DNA of 64,000 nt from positions 1 through 64,000 of the forward strand of contig DIDP01000075.1 of NCBI GenBank assembly GCA_002418205.1, written 5' to 3'. Below the pieces are notes generated by a model. The model did no database searches. It was not told where the DNA came from and saw nothing but the letters and a program-made list of their open reading frames with translations. Below, piece by piece: positions 1-7,530 of this stretch. This stretch comes from Anaerolineales bacterium UBA5797 (GTDB lineage: Bacteria > Chloroflexota > Anaerolineae > Anaerolineales > Villigracilaceae). Each line of letters starts with the position of its first letter. Position 1 is the stretch's first letter. The position numbers were made by a program, and so were the translations under genes.

Positions 1-60
1 TTCGTGTCGCACACACTGCTGTTAATCGGTAGGCGGGTTTATCGCGCTGTAGTTACTATC

Positions 61-1044
61 CTAAGGTGGGACATTTGCCCACCATGCATTGCTTTGATCA
101 AGGATGATTATCCATCCAGAATCTTTCGTGAAAGCAATGGTTTTGATTTCATCATCGCCAGCCTCGGTGATTTCCTGAAATCTTGCTAAGTAATCTTTTG
201 GCACATTGGAATGCCATGCATTCGCCCAGCCAAGTAGGATTGTATATCCCGAATTGGGTGTAAAAGCAATGGTTTTGATTTCATCACTAATATCACTATC
301 AAGCTCCTGAAGTTTCATTACTGCATATTCAGGAATATTACTCCACACAGTTTTGTTTTTGCCATAAAGGATTACCCATCCAGAGTCTTTCGTGAACGTA
401 ATTGACTTAATTTCCTCGCCAGAGTTGCCAAGTTCAAGGAGTTTCATAGCTGCATCGTTTGGTATATCACGCCACACAACCTCGTTTTTGTTGTATAGGA
501 TTACCCATCCAGAGTCATTTGTGAACGCAATGGTCTTAATATCTTCTCCAGTTTCACTGAGTTGCTCGAGCATGTTATTAGCATTCTCTGGAATTCCAAA
601 TGATGCGACACCGCTTATATCATAAAGGAGTACCCAACCCGAGTCGGTGGTAAAAGCGACCTGCTTTATATAGTGACCTTCATCTGAAAGTTTTTTAATG
701 GTGCCTATAAAGGAATGGGTATCTGCAAATGGTGTTGCTACTCCTTGATAACCAGGAGTAGCTATTGGGATTGAAGTGGATGTAAAATAAACAACGCCAC
801 TGGTTGATGTGGAAATTGGTAGAGGAGTTGGGGATGTTTTCTGTGACTCAAGATAAATCGGTACAATTATGGTGCTAATTGCAGTAATAATGGTAGCAAT
901 TGCACCAAGCAAAGCAGCAATGCCTGCGGGAGTCCAAAATGACTTTTCCTCGCCTACTTTTGATATATCTTTATCTTTTCCTGAATTTTCCCTACCTGCT
1001 ATTGCTTTATTCTTGTTTACTTTCGGTGTTCTTTTGCCTGACAT
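61..1044 (-). CDS. Membrane-anchored protein with five ~45-residue repeats, function unknown
   Basis: This 327-residue protein was not recognised as a named family. Residues 1-30 are charged. A single hydrophobic segment at about 36-65 should act as a membrane anchor, followed by a Thr/Ser/Pro-rich linker to about 110. The rest is five tandem units, each holding the phrase I-K-(T/S/Q)-(I/V)-(A/T)-F-T-x-(D/N)-S-G-(W/Y)-x-(I/L)-L, then a short W/V strand and an amphipathic helix ending near a Pro. The units look like single beta-blades alternating with helices, so an exported sensor or adhesion domain is possible. The start ATG has GGAG eight bases upstream. It is the most downstream unit of a cassette-like array: cores lie at 21-27 (after the stop) and 1114-1120 (before the start). 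Base composition is AT-richer than the genes after 4587, consistent with transfer. Confidence 0.75.
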   Translation of the reverse strand: MSGKRTPKVNKNKAIAGRENSGKDKDISKVGEEKSFWTPAGIAALLGAIATIITAISTIIVPIYLESQKTSPTPLPISTSTSGVVYFTSTSIPIATPGYQGVATPFADTHSFIGTIKKLSDEGHYIKQVAFTTDSGWVLLYDISGVASFGIPENANNMLEQLSETGEDIKTIAFTNDSGWVILYNKNEVVWRDIPNDAAMKLLELGNSGEEIKSITFTKDSGWVILYGKNKTVWSNIPEYAVMKLQELDSDISDEIKTIAFTPNSGYTILLGWANAWHSNVPKDYLARFQEITEAGDDEIKTIAFTKDSGWIIILDQSNAWWANVPP

Positions 1045-1113
1045 ATTCTATTCTCCGTTTGTGTTGAACACATCCAACGGTGAAATAAAGAACTCATCAA
1101 TATCACAACAAGC

Positions 1114-1333
1114 GCCCAACGAGACTTTCGAAAAACCGATTTTTGGGAGAGCCTTCCCCGTCCAGGGTTCCAGGGGGAGACCGGTTTTTCGTGCCGCAGG
1201 TGGTCTTCGATTTTTTCGCTCCGCCAGGGCTCAGATCAACCTCCAAAAACGTGGATCTTGCCGATATTGTGAACCAGAGCGAACCGCGTACATGTCCATT
1301 GTACATCCACTTTGGCTTTTGTCCGCAAAGTGG
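1114..1333. repeat. Inter-cassette element, copy 1 (~220 bp)
   Basis: Starts with the core GCCCAAC (GTTGGGC on the minus strand, just before the 61-1044 gene) and ends with a perfect 8-bp inverted repeat, CCACTTTG (1307-1314) and CAAAGTGG (1326-1333). A 10-bp inverted repeat, CGAAAAACCG at 1129-1138 against 1182-1191, could form a hairpin. A diverged second copy lies at 2694-2904. It may be a recombination site, but the length exceeds usual attC sites. Confidence 0.6.
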
Positions 1334-1521
1334 CAACGGCCCATGCAATCGCGCGGGTGATCTACAAAATGCTTAAACACAAGGCTTGCCCTGAGCAAGG
1401 TCGAAGGGTGGAATACGATCCGCTGAGTTTGAACGAATACCAGATGCAGTATGGGGAACAGCAGGCGAAGTACATGCGAAAGAGGGCAGCGAAGCTCGGC
1501 TGCCAACTCGTGCCTTCATAA
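1327..1521 (+). pseudogene. IS110-family transposase C-terminal remnant
   Basis: The forward frame ending in TAA at 1519-1521 reads about 65 residues that resemble the end of IS110-type transposases: ATAHAIARVIYKMLK, then PLSLNEYQMQY, then KRAAKLGCQLVP. No catalytic N-terminal part is present nearby. The piece begins right at the hairpin at 1307-1333. A REP-like repeat (1385-1408) sits in frame inside it, adding ACPEQGRR. The family call is from recalled consensus, not a search. Confidence 0.55.
1385..1408. repeat. REP-like dispersed repeat
   Basis: A short imperfect palindrome (CTTGCCCTGAGCAAGG then TCGAAGGG) of a type I associate with dispersed repeats in this group of bacteria. It lies in frame within the transposase remnant and encodes part of ACPEQGRR. 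Copy number in the genome cannot be seen here. Confidence 0.5.
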
Positions 1522-1639
1522 CGTGGCAGAGCTGTGCTCCGCTCGGCGTCATGCATTGCGTGAGGCCTGCTTTGCATTTAATCCCCACAAGATTTTTGAC
1601 GCTTTCATGGCCTGGAAGGGAAGATCGAGCTTGTCTTCC

Positions 1640-1677
1640 AAAAAAGAGCGCCTCGGAGGATGATATCTGAGACGCTC
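1640..1677 (-). terminator. Rho-independent terminator after the 1737-2675 hydrolase
   Basis: On the minus strand, stem GAGCGTCTC (1677-1669) pairs with GAGGCGCTC (1654-1646) with one G-U pair, followed by six T. It lies about 60 bases past the stop codon. Confidence 0.8.
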
Positions 1678-1712
1678 GTAATGGGACGGTTTCTGAGGAC
1701 GCGGTGTTGGGT
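1674..1712 (-). repeat. Cassette 3'-end repeat, copy after the hydrolase gene
   Basis: On the minus strand it starts with the core ACCCAAC (1712-1706) and continues CACCGCGTCCTCAGAAACCG. The same ~39-base unit recurs at 3780-3742 and partly at 3021-2996, each time just after a cassette gene. Its distal end forms one arm of the terminator at 1640-1677. Confidence 0.65.
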
Positions 1713-1736
1713 GGCGGTTGTGTTGAATTGACTCTA

Positions 1737-2675
1737 TTATGCCGCGCACGCAGTTACCCAATGTAGGATGTTATCAAAACGCTGTTGTGTTAAGGCGTGC
1801 CCTCCTATGGCACGCTCATGCTCAAGATAAGCAATTACGCCCTCAGAAGTACAAATTTCTTGAGACTGTGCCGCAATTCTATCTGCATCTTGTGAAGCCT
1901 TATCGTCTGTAGCCGATACTAGCAGAACCCGCCGCGGTGCAAAACAGGCGACCAGATGGGGAATGTCGTAGTGGTTCACAAACCCTGGAATCACCTCCGC
2001 CATTTCAATGCCGAGCTGATGTGCCATTTTGTATTGATATGTGCAGGCTGCGCCACTTGCACACGCAAAACGGATCCGCTCATCCAGTGCGCCATGGAAC
2101 AACACAGTGTTGCCACCATAGGAATGTCCAAGAATGCCGATGCGTGCGGGGTCAACGAGAGAATGTGTACTCAGAAGGGAAATGGCTTGAGCAGAGTCCC
2201 TGAGGACTTTGTGCATAAGAGTGTCTCCTCGCAATAGACGATAGCACATCTCATTGTAATGTTGATCCACATCTGCCTCATCTGGCTCAACTCCTGTTCG
2301 ATTGCTGCGCCGATCTTCAAAACAAATGGAGTCAGGTGCTAAAACAACAATTCCCTGCTTTGCTAAAGCAGGGCCAAACGCTTGGAAAGGGTCGCCCATC
2401 AAGCCACAGACTTCACTCTTTCCCAGGTGCCTCTGACTATTGTGTTGGTGATGCACAAGTACGGCTGCGAATAGCTCTCTTCCTCCTGGTAATAATAGAA
2501 AGGCTGGAATCTGATCTCCCTCTTGGCTTGGATAACTGATCCGAAGCCTTTGATAGCCGTCTTCTTCAATCGTTTCGTGTATTACATAGGAAACAGGAGC
2601 ATCTGAAATGCTGAACCGTAGGAATTCACTGATCTCTTGACGTAACCTATCGATGCTCATTTTGCTTAACACCAT
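1737..2675 (-). CDS. Alpha/beta hydrolase (dienelactone hydrolase / acetyl-esterase-like)
   Basis: This is a probable serine hydrolase of about 312 residues. The nucleophile elbow GILGHSYGGN lies mid-protein. The acid is likely the Asp pair in LLVSATDDKA, and the His is in the C-terminal GGHALTQ. An upstream PGGRELFAAVLVHHQHN stretch fits the oxyanion-hole strand. The substrate is unknown; esterase or carboxymethylenebutenolidase-like activity is a family inference. The frame stays open upstream to 2870, but that stretch translates the repeated inter-cassette element, so I start at ATG 2675, 18 bases past the GTTGGGC core at 2700-2694. ATG 2660 (MSIDRL) is an alternative; neither has a clear Shine-Dalgarno. 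It is the second unit of the cassette-like array and has its own terminator. Confidence 0.8.
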   Translation of the reverse strand: MVLSKMSIDRLRQEISEFLRFSISDAPVSYVIHETIEEDGYQRLRISYPSQEGDQIPAFLLLPGGRELFAAVLVHHQHNSQRHLGKSEVCGLMGDPFQAFGPALAKQGIVVLAPDSICFEDRRSNRTGVEPDEADVDQHYNEMCYRLLRGDTLMHKVLRDSAQAISLLSTHSLVDPARIGILGHSYGGNTVLFHGALDERIRFACASGAACTYQYKMAHQLGIEMAEVIPGFVNHYDIPHLVACFAPRRVLLVSATDDKASQDADRIAAQSQEICTSEGVIAYLEHERAIGGHALTQQRFDNILHWVTACAA

Positions 2676-2693
2676 TATGTTCAGGAAAGAGCC

Positions 2694-2904
2694 GCCCAAC
2701 GAGACTGTCGAAAAACCTATTTTGTAGGGAGACCATCTCGTCTCGGTTCCCAATTCCTTGTATTTATAGACAGTCGTCGGTTTTATCGCTCCGCCAGGGG
2801 TCAGCGGATCGCCCCAAAGGCGGGGATCTTGCCAATATTGTGGACCAGAGCGAACCGCGTACGCGTCCATTGTACATCCACTTTGGCTTTTGTCCGCAAA
2901 GTGG
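2694..2904. repeat. Inter-cassette element, copy 2 (~211 bp)
   Basis: Starts with core GCCCAAC, then GAGACTGTCGAAAAACC, and ends with the same hairpin as copy 1 (CCACTTTG 2878-2885, CAAAGTGG 2897-2904). The 2820-2904 part is the best conserved against copy 1. The middle part differs. Confidence 0.6.
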
Positions 2905-2929
2905 AGTGGGGCAGGCGTTTTGTTTTACC

Positions 2930-2995
2930 GCGGGTTCGATGATGCGAGCGGATTGTGCCTTTGGCACGTTCTATCGCAGACAGAAGGCGAGCTAG
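2930..2995 (+). pseudogene. Short IS110-family transposase fragment
   Basis: A forward-frame scrap reading MRADCAFGTFYRRQKA resembles the 'GAFYRR' segment just before the C-terminal part of IS110 transposases. It follows the same hairpin as the remnant at 1327-1521. It is short, so the call is tentative, but the two scraps come from neighbouring parts of one protein family. Confidence 0.35.
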
Positions 2996-3021
2996 CTGTT
3001 TCTTAGGAGGCTGTGTTAGGC
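2996..3021 (-). repeat. Cassette 3'-end repeat, partial copy
   Basis: On the minus strand, the core GCCTAAC (3021-3015) is followed by ACAGCCTCCTAAGAAAC, matching the first part of the repeat units at 1712-1674 and 3780-3742. It lies seven bases past the stop of the 3028-3537 gene. Confidence 0.55.
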
Positions 3022-3027
3022 GCATTC

Positions 3028-3537
3028 CTAGTGACTGAAGAGCCATTCCAAGAACTCTTCCGCGACACTTGAATGAAGCTCTTGGATAGCTTCTGCCACT
3101 GTGCCATAGCCTTTTGCAGCAGCTATCGCTGAGAGCGCACACAAAAGGAAACCTTCATCCCATTCACGATTAGCCGCCGCGCTCACCGAGGATGGCAATT
3201 GCTGTAATACGGAGAAATAATCTGAATCCAATGCCTTTGGGACTGGCACTGATTTCTTTTGACGACAGATCTCAACCCATGCAGGAAACTGAAAGTATGA
3301 AAAGTCCGCCCGATTTGGAGCTTGTGCCAGGATTCGCACTACGTGAGGTACAGCTGCAAACGAGGCAGAATAAACATCACCCTGATGAGCCAAGGAACTC
3401 CAGATGGAGAACCAGGGTTCTTTTTCGCCATCTGATGATGGCATTGTCTCAAGCTGGCGGAGAAGTTCAGGGATATCAGAAGCTGCGCCATAGGCGTGTG
3501 ATAGTTCTGACCATCTGGGGCTATCAAGACTTAGCAT
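3028..3537 (-). CDS. Small conserved hypothetical protein in cassette-like array
   Basis: A soluble protein of about 169 residues of unknown function. It has no signal peptide or membrane segment. It begins MLSLDSPRWSELSHAYG; a central AAVPHVVRILAQ helix and a C-terminal half rich in Ala, Leu and Glu suggest an all-helical fold, perhaps HEAT-like. I recall similar proteins from accessory regions but cannot name a family. The start at 3537 is chosen because AAGGAG lies 11 bases upstream; an in-frame GTG at 3549 overlaps that Shine-Dalgarno. The GTTGGGC core (3565-3559) lies immediately upstream and GCCTAAC (3021-3015) immediately downstream, so the gene fills its cassette. Confidence 0.7.
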   Translation of the reverse strand: MLSLDSPRWSELSHAYGAASDIPELLRQLETMPSSDGEKEPWFSIWSSLAHQGDVYSASFAAVPHVVRILAQAPNRADFSYFQFPAWVEICRQKKSVPVPKALDSDYFSVLQQLPSSVSAAANREWDEGFLLCALSAIAAAKGYGTVAEAIQELHSSVAEEFLEWLFSH

Positions 3538-3576
3538 AACACTTCTCACTCCTTATATGCCCAACGATGTGCGTTA

Positions 3577-3620
3577 ATCCAACGCGACTGTCGAAAAACT
3601 GTCTTTGGCATGGACAAAGA
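3577..3620. repeat. Cassette 5'-end repeat, copy 1
   Basis: The core ATCCAAC is followed by GCGACTGTCGAAAAACTG and GGCATGGACAAAGA. It matches 4396-4438 closely and the first ~23 bases of the elements at 1114 and 2694. A second core (GCCCAAC, 3559-3565) lies 12 bases closer to the gene. Confidence 0.6.
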
Positions 3621-3741
3621 GCGCGTTCCACAGATCATCCGCGTCGTTGACGGAAATTCTCATGACGGTATTTTGCTACATTTTTTGCAGATTCACCGTC
3701 TCATATACATTCAATACAACTCGAAAGATCTTGTCATTGGT

Positions 3742-3780
3742 GCTCGTAACGGGTCGGTTTCTGATGATGCTGTGTTAGCC
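3742..3780 (-). repeat. Cassette 3'-end repeat, copy after the SRPBCC gene
   Basis: On the minus strand the core GGCTAAC (3780-3774) is followed by ACAGCATCATCAGAAACCG and CCCGTTACGAGC. It is near-identical to the unit at 1712-1674. Between it and the next core at 3565 lie about 210 bases with no recognisable gene. Confidence 0.65.
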
Positions 3781-3823
3781 CGCTTTTCTTTATTGCGGAT
3801 CAACTGTTGTTTCACAAGAGATA

Positions 3824-4264
3824 CTAACCCGCTTCCAAGAACTGTTTTGCGAGATCAAGATTGCCACCTTCTAGCTTCTCAGCCTGCTTGCCGAGCATAC
3901 TCTCTGCAATCTTAAGTAGGCCAGCAGCTGTAATTTGAACTTCCCAGGTCCCCTGCGTACCATTCTCCTTTGACGCAAACGTATAAGATGACTCAATACT
4001 TCCAGGGAATGGAATCTTGACTGACTTGTAACTGTAACGATTGGGTGGATCCCAGTGGGTGATCTCGAGCAAATATTCCGCTGTTCCCCCAAATCCTTTT
4101 GCCAGTGTTCTATAAGTTGACCCGATGGCAGGCGTGCCAGGGGATGTCCACTCTGCTGAAATTAAAGCGGGTTGCCACTTGGGCATATGGGCGGGGTTGC
4201 TCAGGAATTCGAATACATCTTGTCGGGGACGGTTGATAAAAACGCTCTTTGTAAACTTATACAT
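3824..4264 (-). CDS. SRPBCC (START/Bet v1-like) ligand-binding domain protein
   Basis: This 146-residue protein is a single SRPBCC domain. It opens with KSVFINRPRQDVFEFLSNP (the usual beta-strand, helix and 'NP..W' region), then KWQPALISAEW, mid-domain ITHWDPPNRYSYKS, and ends in the long C-terminal helix. Proteins of this kind bind small hydrophobic ligands or act as polyketide cyclase-like or stress proteins; no specific ligand can be read here. AAAGGAG seven bases before the ATG supports the start. It is the unit nearest the chromosomal gene nnrD, with a GTTGGTC core at 4402-4396 upstream and the 3'-end repeat downstream. Confidence 0.85.
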   Translation of the reverse strand: MYKFTKSVFINRPRQDVFEFLSNPAHMPKWQPALISAEWTSPGTPAIGSTYRTLAKGFGGTAEYLLEITHWDPPNRYSYKSVKIPFPGSIESSYTFASKENGTQGTWEVQITAAGLLKIAESMLGKQAEKLEGGNLDLAKQFLEAG

Positions 4265-4395
4265 CGCAATTCTCCTTTGGTTGTTAAACTGTAAATAAAC
4301 AATAGAATCGCTGTATGGTGTGTTGCTTATATTGATATTGGCTTATGGTTCCTCCATCTTTTTCCAATTGTAAATCAATTGTTTGCTTATGTACC

Positions 4396-4438
4396 GACCA
4401 ACGATGCTGTCGCAAAACTGTTTTCGTATGGACAAAGA
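4396..4438. repeat. Cassette 5'-end repeat, copy 2, at the array boundary
   Basis: The core GACCAAC is followed by GATGCTGTCGCAAAACTG and TATGGACAAAGA, matching 3577-3620. It is the last element before chromosomal genes. The 148 bases from here to the start of nnrD hold no gene; a possible -10 (TACAAT, 4555-4560) serves nnrD. Confidence 0.55.
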
Positions 4439-4586
4439 TTAAAACCGACCGATCGAATTATAGCCACACAAACCACATGGGTCAACAAAAAGGGACGGAT
4501 GTAACTTTTGTTAGAGATTGGTATGACGGCTCGGTATTCGCGGAGGCTTTGCAGTACAATTCTTCCCATCGAATGGAGAGACATAC

Positions 4587-6203
4587 ATGAAACTTGTCAC
4601 CGTATCACAAATGCAAGCCATCGAGAAGGAAGCCGACGCGGCAGGCTTGACCTATGACCAGATGATGCAAAACGCCGGTCAGGGACTGGCGGATGTCGTC
4701 CTGGAAGTATTCGTCGAGGAGATCGAACCGGAGACCGTGGGGTTGGTGGGTCCCGGCAACAACGGCGGCGATACGCTGGTCGCCATGACCGCCCTGCTCA
4801 ACGAAGGCTGGAAGGCGCGCGCCTATCTCGTCAAACGTAAAAAGGACGCCCTCGTCAAGCAATTTACCGAAGCCGGCGGCGAGGTTATCTCCGGGCAGGA
4901 TGCCTTCGAGAATCTCGCCGAGGCAATCGAGGTTGCCGATGTGCTCTTCGATGGCGTGCTGGGCACCGGCATCCAACTGCCGCTGAAAAAGGATGTCGCC
5001 GAACTGCTCTCGCAGGTCAATGACATCCTGGACGGACTCGAAGAGTCGCCGCTCGTCATCGCGGTGGATTGTCCCACCGGCGTGGACTGCGATACCGGCG
5101 AGGTCGCCGAGGAGACCATCCCTGCCGACCTCACGGTCACGATGGCGGCCGTCAAACAGGGACTGGTCAAACTGCCCGCTTTCGAATACATCGGCGAACT
5201 CGCCGTTGTGGATATCGGTCTGCCCAGCGACCTTGCGTCGTTCAAGGAGTTGACGACGGAGGTGGCGGAGGATGAATCCGTTGCCGCGCTGTTGCCTGAG
5301 CGACTGCCCGATTCACACAAAGGGACGTTTGGTACCGCGCTCATCGCCGCGGGCTCGGTCAATTACACGGGAGCAGCCGTCCTTGCGGGAGAAGCGGCAT
5401 ATCGTTCCGGCGCGGGACTCGTCACATTGGCGGTCCCGGCTCCGTTGCATGGCGTGCTCGCCGGTCAATTCCCCGAAGCCACCTGGGTTCTGCTTCCGCA
5501 TGAGATGGGCGTCATCTCCGAAGATGCCTCCGCGGTCCTGAAAAAACATTTCGAGCGCGCCACTGCTTTGCTGGTCGGTCCCGGTTTCGGCATGGACGCG
5601 ACCACGAAGATCTTCATCGAAAATCTGCTCGCCGGAAAAGCGGTTCAGAAAAAAGGCGCCCCGCGCATCGGCTTCATCCATCAGGAGGAGGGCGAGCCGG
5701 ATGAAGCCTTGACGCAACTGCCGCCGATGATCGTGGACGCGGACGGTTTGAAACTGCTGGCGCAGATCAAGGACTGGCATGCGAAACTGCCCGCCGCTTC
5801 GATCCTGACGCCGCACCCGGGTGAGATGTCTGTGTTGACGGGATTATCGATTGAGGAGATCCAGGAGGACCGTCAGACCGTCGCGGTCAAATATGCGAAG
5901 GAGTGGGGACATGTGGTGGTGCTCAAGGGCGCGTTCACGGTGATCGCTTCGCCGGACGGACGCTCGACCCTGATCCCGGTTGCCTCGCCCGCGCTTGCCC
6001 GCGCCGGGACTGGCGACGTTCTCGCGGGACTGATCGTTGGTCTGCGCGCCCAGGGCTTGGAACCATTCGACGCCGCGGTCGCGGGTGCCTGGATCCATGC
6101 GCAGGCTGGCTTATACGCCGCCGACGATCTCGGCACCGCCGCCTCCGTGCTGGCGGGCGATGTGTTGGATTCCGTTTCCGATGTGTTGAGTGATCTGGAA
6201 TAA
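4587..6203 (+). CDS. nnr: Bifunctional NAD(P)H-hydrate epimerase / ADP-dependent dehydratase
   Basis: This cytoplasmic repair enzyme restores damaged NAD(P)H hydrates. The N-terminal ~220 residues are the epimerase (YjeF_N), with MQAIEKEADAAGL, the glycine-rich GPGNNGGDTLVA and the acid site in VAVDCPTGVDCDTG (written with I for the first V). The C-terminal ~300 residues are the ribokinase-like dehydratase: KGTFGTALIAAGS, VGPGFGMDATTK, VDADGLKLLA, LTPHPGEMSVL and the catalytic ARAGTGDVLAGLIVG. The length (538) suits the fused form. GGAGAG six bases upstream supports the start. It is the first standard chromosomal gene after the cassette-like array and is transcribed away from it. A terminator follows at 6277-6311. 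Confidence 0.95.
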   Translation: MKLVTVSQMQAIEKEADAAGLTYDQMMQNAGQGLADVVLEVFVEEIEPETVGLVGPGNNGGDTLVAMTALLNEGWKARAYLVKRKKDALVKQFTEAGGEVISGQDAFENLAEAIEVADVLFDGVLGTGIQLPLKKDVAELLSQVNDILDGLEESPLVIAVDCPTGVDCDTGEVAEETIPADLTVTMAAVKQGLVKLPAFEYIGELAVVDIGLPSDLASFKELTTEVAEDESVAALLPERLPDSHKGTFGTALIAAGSVNYTGAAVLAGEAAYRSGAGLVTLAVPAPLHGVLAGQFPEATWVLLPHEMGVISEDASAVLKKHFERATALLVGPGFGMDATTKIFIENLLAGKAVQKKGAPRIGFIHQEEGEPDEALTQLPPMIVDADGLKLLAQIKDWHAKLPAASILTPHPGEMSVLTGLSIEEIQEDRQTVAVKYAKEWGHVVVLKGAFTVIASPDGRSTLIPVASPALARAGTGDVLAGLIVGLRAQGLEPFDAAVAGAWIHAQAGLYAADDLGTAASVLAGDVLDSVSDVLSDLE

Positions 6204-6276
6204 CGGTCTCAGGTTGAAGGGTACAGGTTTGAAAGTTCAGCCGTCAACCTAACCTTCAACCTTCCAACTTTCAACC

Positions 6277-6311
6277 AAAAGAGGAGCCTGCTTTCCCAGA
6301 CTCCTCTTTTT
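6277..6311. terminator. Bidirectional terminator between nnr and the SPFH gene
   Basis: AAAAGAGGAG (6277-6286) pairs with CTCCTCTTTT (6301-6310) around a ~14-base loop. T-runs occur on both strands, so it can end both convergent genes. The 6210-6275 stretch before it is a low-complexity repeat of the AACCTTCAACC type, also found inside a coding region near 10330. Confidence 0.8.
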
Positions 6312-6356
6312 GATTCGCACCAATCTTCAATTTACCAATTACCGATTTGCCAACCT

Positions 6357-7406
6357 CTATCCCTTCAAAAACTCTTCCAATGCGCTCTTGCTGATGCGAT
6401 AGGCATTGCCGAGTTTCTTTGCCTTCAAACTGCCGTCGGCGATGGCGGCTTTCACATCCTCTTCAGAGACCTTGAGGATCGCCGCGGCTTCGGAGGGGGT
6501 CATCACATCCGGGATGCCATTGGACGCGGCGGCTCCGCCTGCGCTGGACTGTTGTCCCTGCTGCATCGCGCCGGAGGTCGCCTGCTGCATCAGGTTGCCG
6601 ATGCCCATCCCGGCGCCGATGCCGGCGGTGAGACCCGCGCCGCCGCTCGGGTTTTGCGCCGCATCGCGCATCGCGTCCGCGGCTTGCAGTTGAGTGTAGG
6701 TTGCCATGTCGAGCATGCCCATATCGCGCAGTTCCTGCGCCGATTTGCTGGAAGGTTTGAGGTTGCCGATGTAGAACGATTTGAGCGTCAGGCCGAGTGC
6801 TTCGAAGTCATCCTGCGCTTTCGCCCGCACCGCCGCGCCGACCTCCTCCGTCAGACCGATCAGGTCCACCACGCTCTTGGCCGCGGTGGTTTCACCCAGT
6901 GTGTCTGCCAGCGTGGCGAGGAGCATCGTCTTCAACCGCTCTTCGATGTCGGTGGTGCGATAGGCTCCCTGCGCGCCCACAACCTGTGTGACGAATTGCT
7001 GTGGGTCCTTCACCTGGAACGAATACGTGCCGAATCCCTGGAGCAATGCCACGCCCAATCCCATCCCCGGGTTGCGGACGATGATCGGCTGCGGGGTCCC
7101 CCATTTCTCATTGGCGAATTCCTTCATCGAGACGAAGTACACTTCCGCCGGGAAGGGTGTGCGGTCGTTGAACGCCTTGCCGATCAGGTTGATCAGCAGC
7201 GGGACGTTCGCAGTCGTGATGGTATGCCGCCCGCCCCGGAACACATCCAGCGCCTGACCATCACGGAAGAAGACGACCGCCTGCGATTCACGCACGATCA
7301 CCTGCGAACCGATGCGGTAATCGCCGATCCCCTGCTCGGGGAAGCGATGGACGAGTTCATCCTTCATCTCGCTGGGGTATTCGATAACGTCAAAAATTCT
7401 GGCCAT
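6357..7406 (-). CDS. SPFH-domain protein fused to a C-terminal excisionase-like HTH
   Basis: A 349-residue cytoplasmic protein. Residues 1-230 match the SPFH group related to YdjI/'virion core' proteins: VFFRDGQALDVFRGGRHTI, then a long strand-rich core and the helix with DDFEALGLTLKSFYIGNL. A Gly/Ala/Gln-rich linker (about 245-300, GAGMGIGNLMQQATSG) follows. The last ~50 residues, MTPSEAAAILKVSEEDV to KLGNAYRISKSALEEFL, look like an HTH_17/MerR-type excisionase domain. Relatives usually end in a zinc ribbon, so the DNA-binding-like tail is odd. Role unknown; SPFH proteins scaffold membranes or large assemblies. AAGGAG precedes the start, with a TATAAT further upstream. Confidence 0.85.
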   Translation of the reverse strand: MARIFDVIEYPSEMKDELVHRFPEQGIGDYRIGSQVIVRESQAVVFFRDGQALDVFRGGRHTITTANVPLLINLIGKAFNDRTPFPAEVYFVSMKEFANEKWGTPQPIIVRNPGMGLGVALLQGFGTYSFQVKDPQQFVTQVVGAQGAYRTTDIEERLKTMLLATLADTLGETTAAKSVVDLIGLTEEVGAAVRAKAQDDFEALGLTLKSFYIGNLKPSSKSAQELRDMGMLDMATYTQLQAADAMRDAAQNPSGGAGLTAGIGAGMGIGNLMQQATSGAMQQGQQSSAGGAAASNGIPDVMTPSEAAAILKVSEEDVKAAIADGSLKAKKLGNAYRISKSALEEFLKG

Positions 7407-7495
7407 GATTTTCTCCTTTTTGAAGCTCGCTCATTCGATTATAGTCCAATGAATATGTGCGAACAAGAACAGTTTTCCTATTTATCTACGCAGAA

Positions 7496-7527
7496 AGACC
7501 CTAAAGGTCTCACAGGCTTTAGGGTCT
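7496..7527 (-). terminator. Terminator after xdhC
   Basis: A perfect 11-bp stem, AGACCCTAAAG (7496-7506) with CTTTAGGGTCT (7517-7527). On the minus strand it lies four bases past the stop of the XdhC gene and is followed by a short T-rich stretch. Confidence 0.7.
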
Positions 7528-7530
7528 CGA

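Noticed and set aside
2676..2870. A longer hydrolase N-terminus starting at 2870
   Set aside because: The extra 65 residues translate the duplicated inter-cassette element, which also occurs upstream of an unrelated gene.
3610..3915. A 101-codon plus-strand frame across the spacer and into the SRPBCC gene
   Set aside because: It covers both cassette-end repeats and the antisense of a real gene; no domain is visible.
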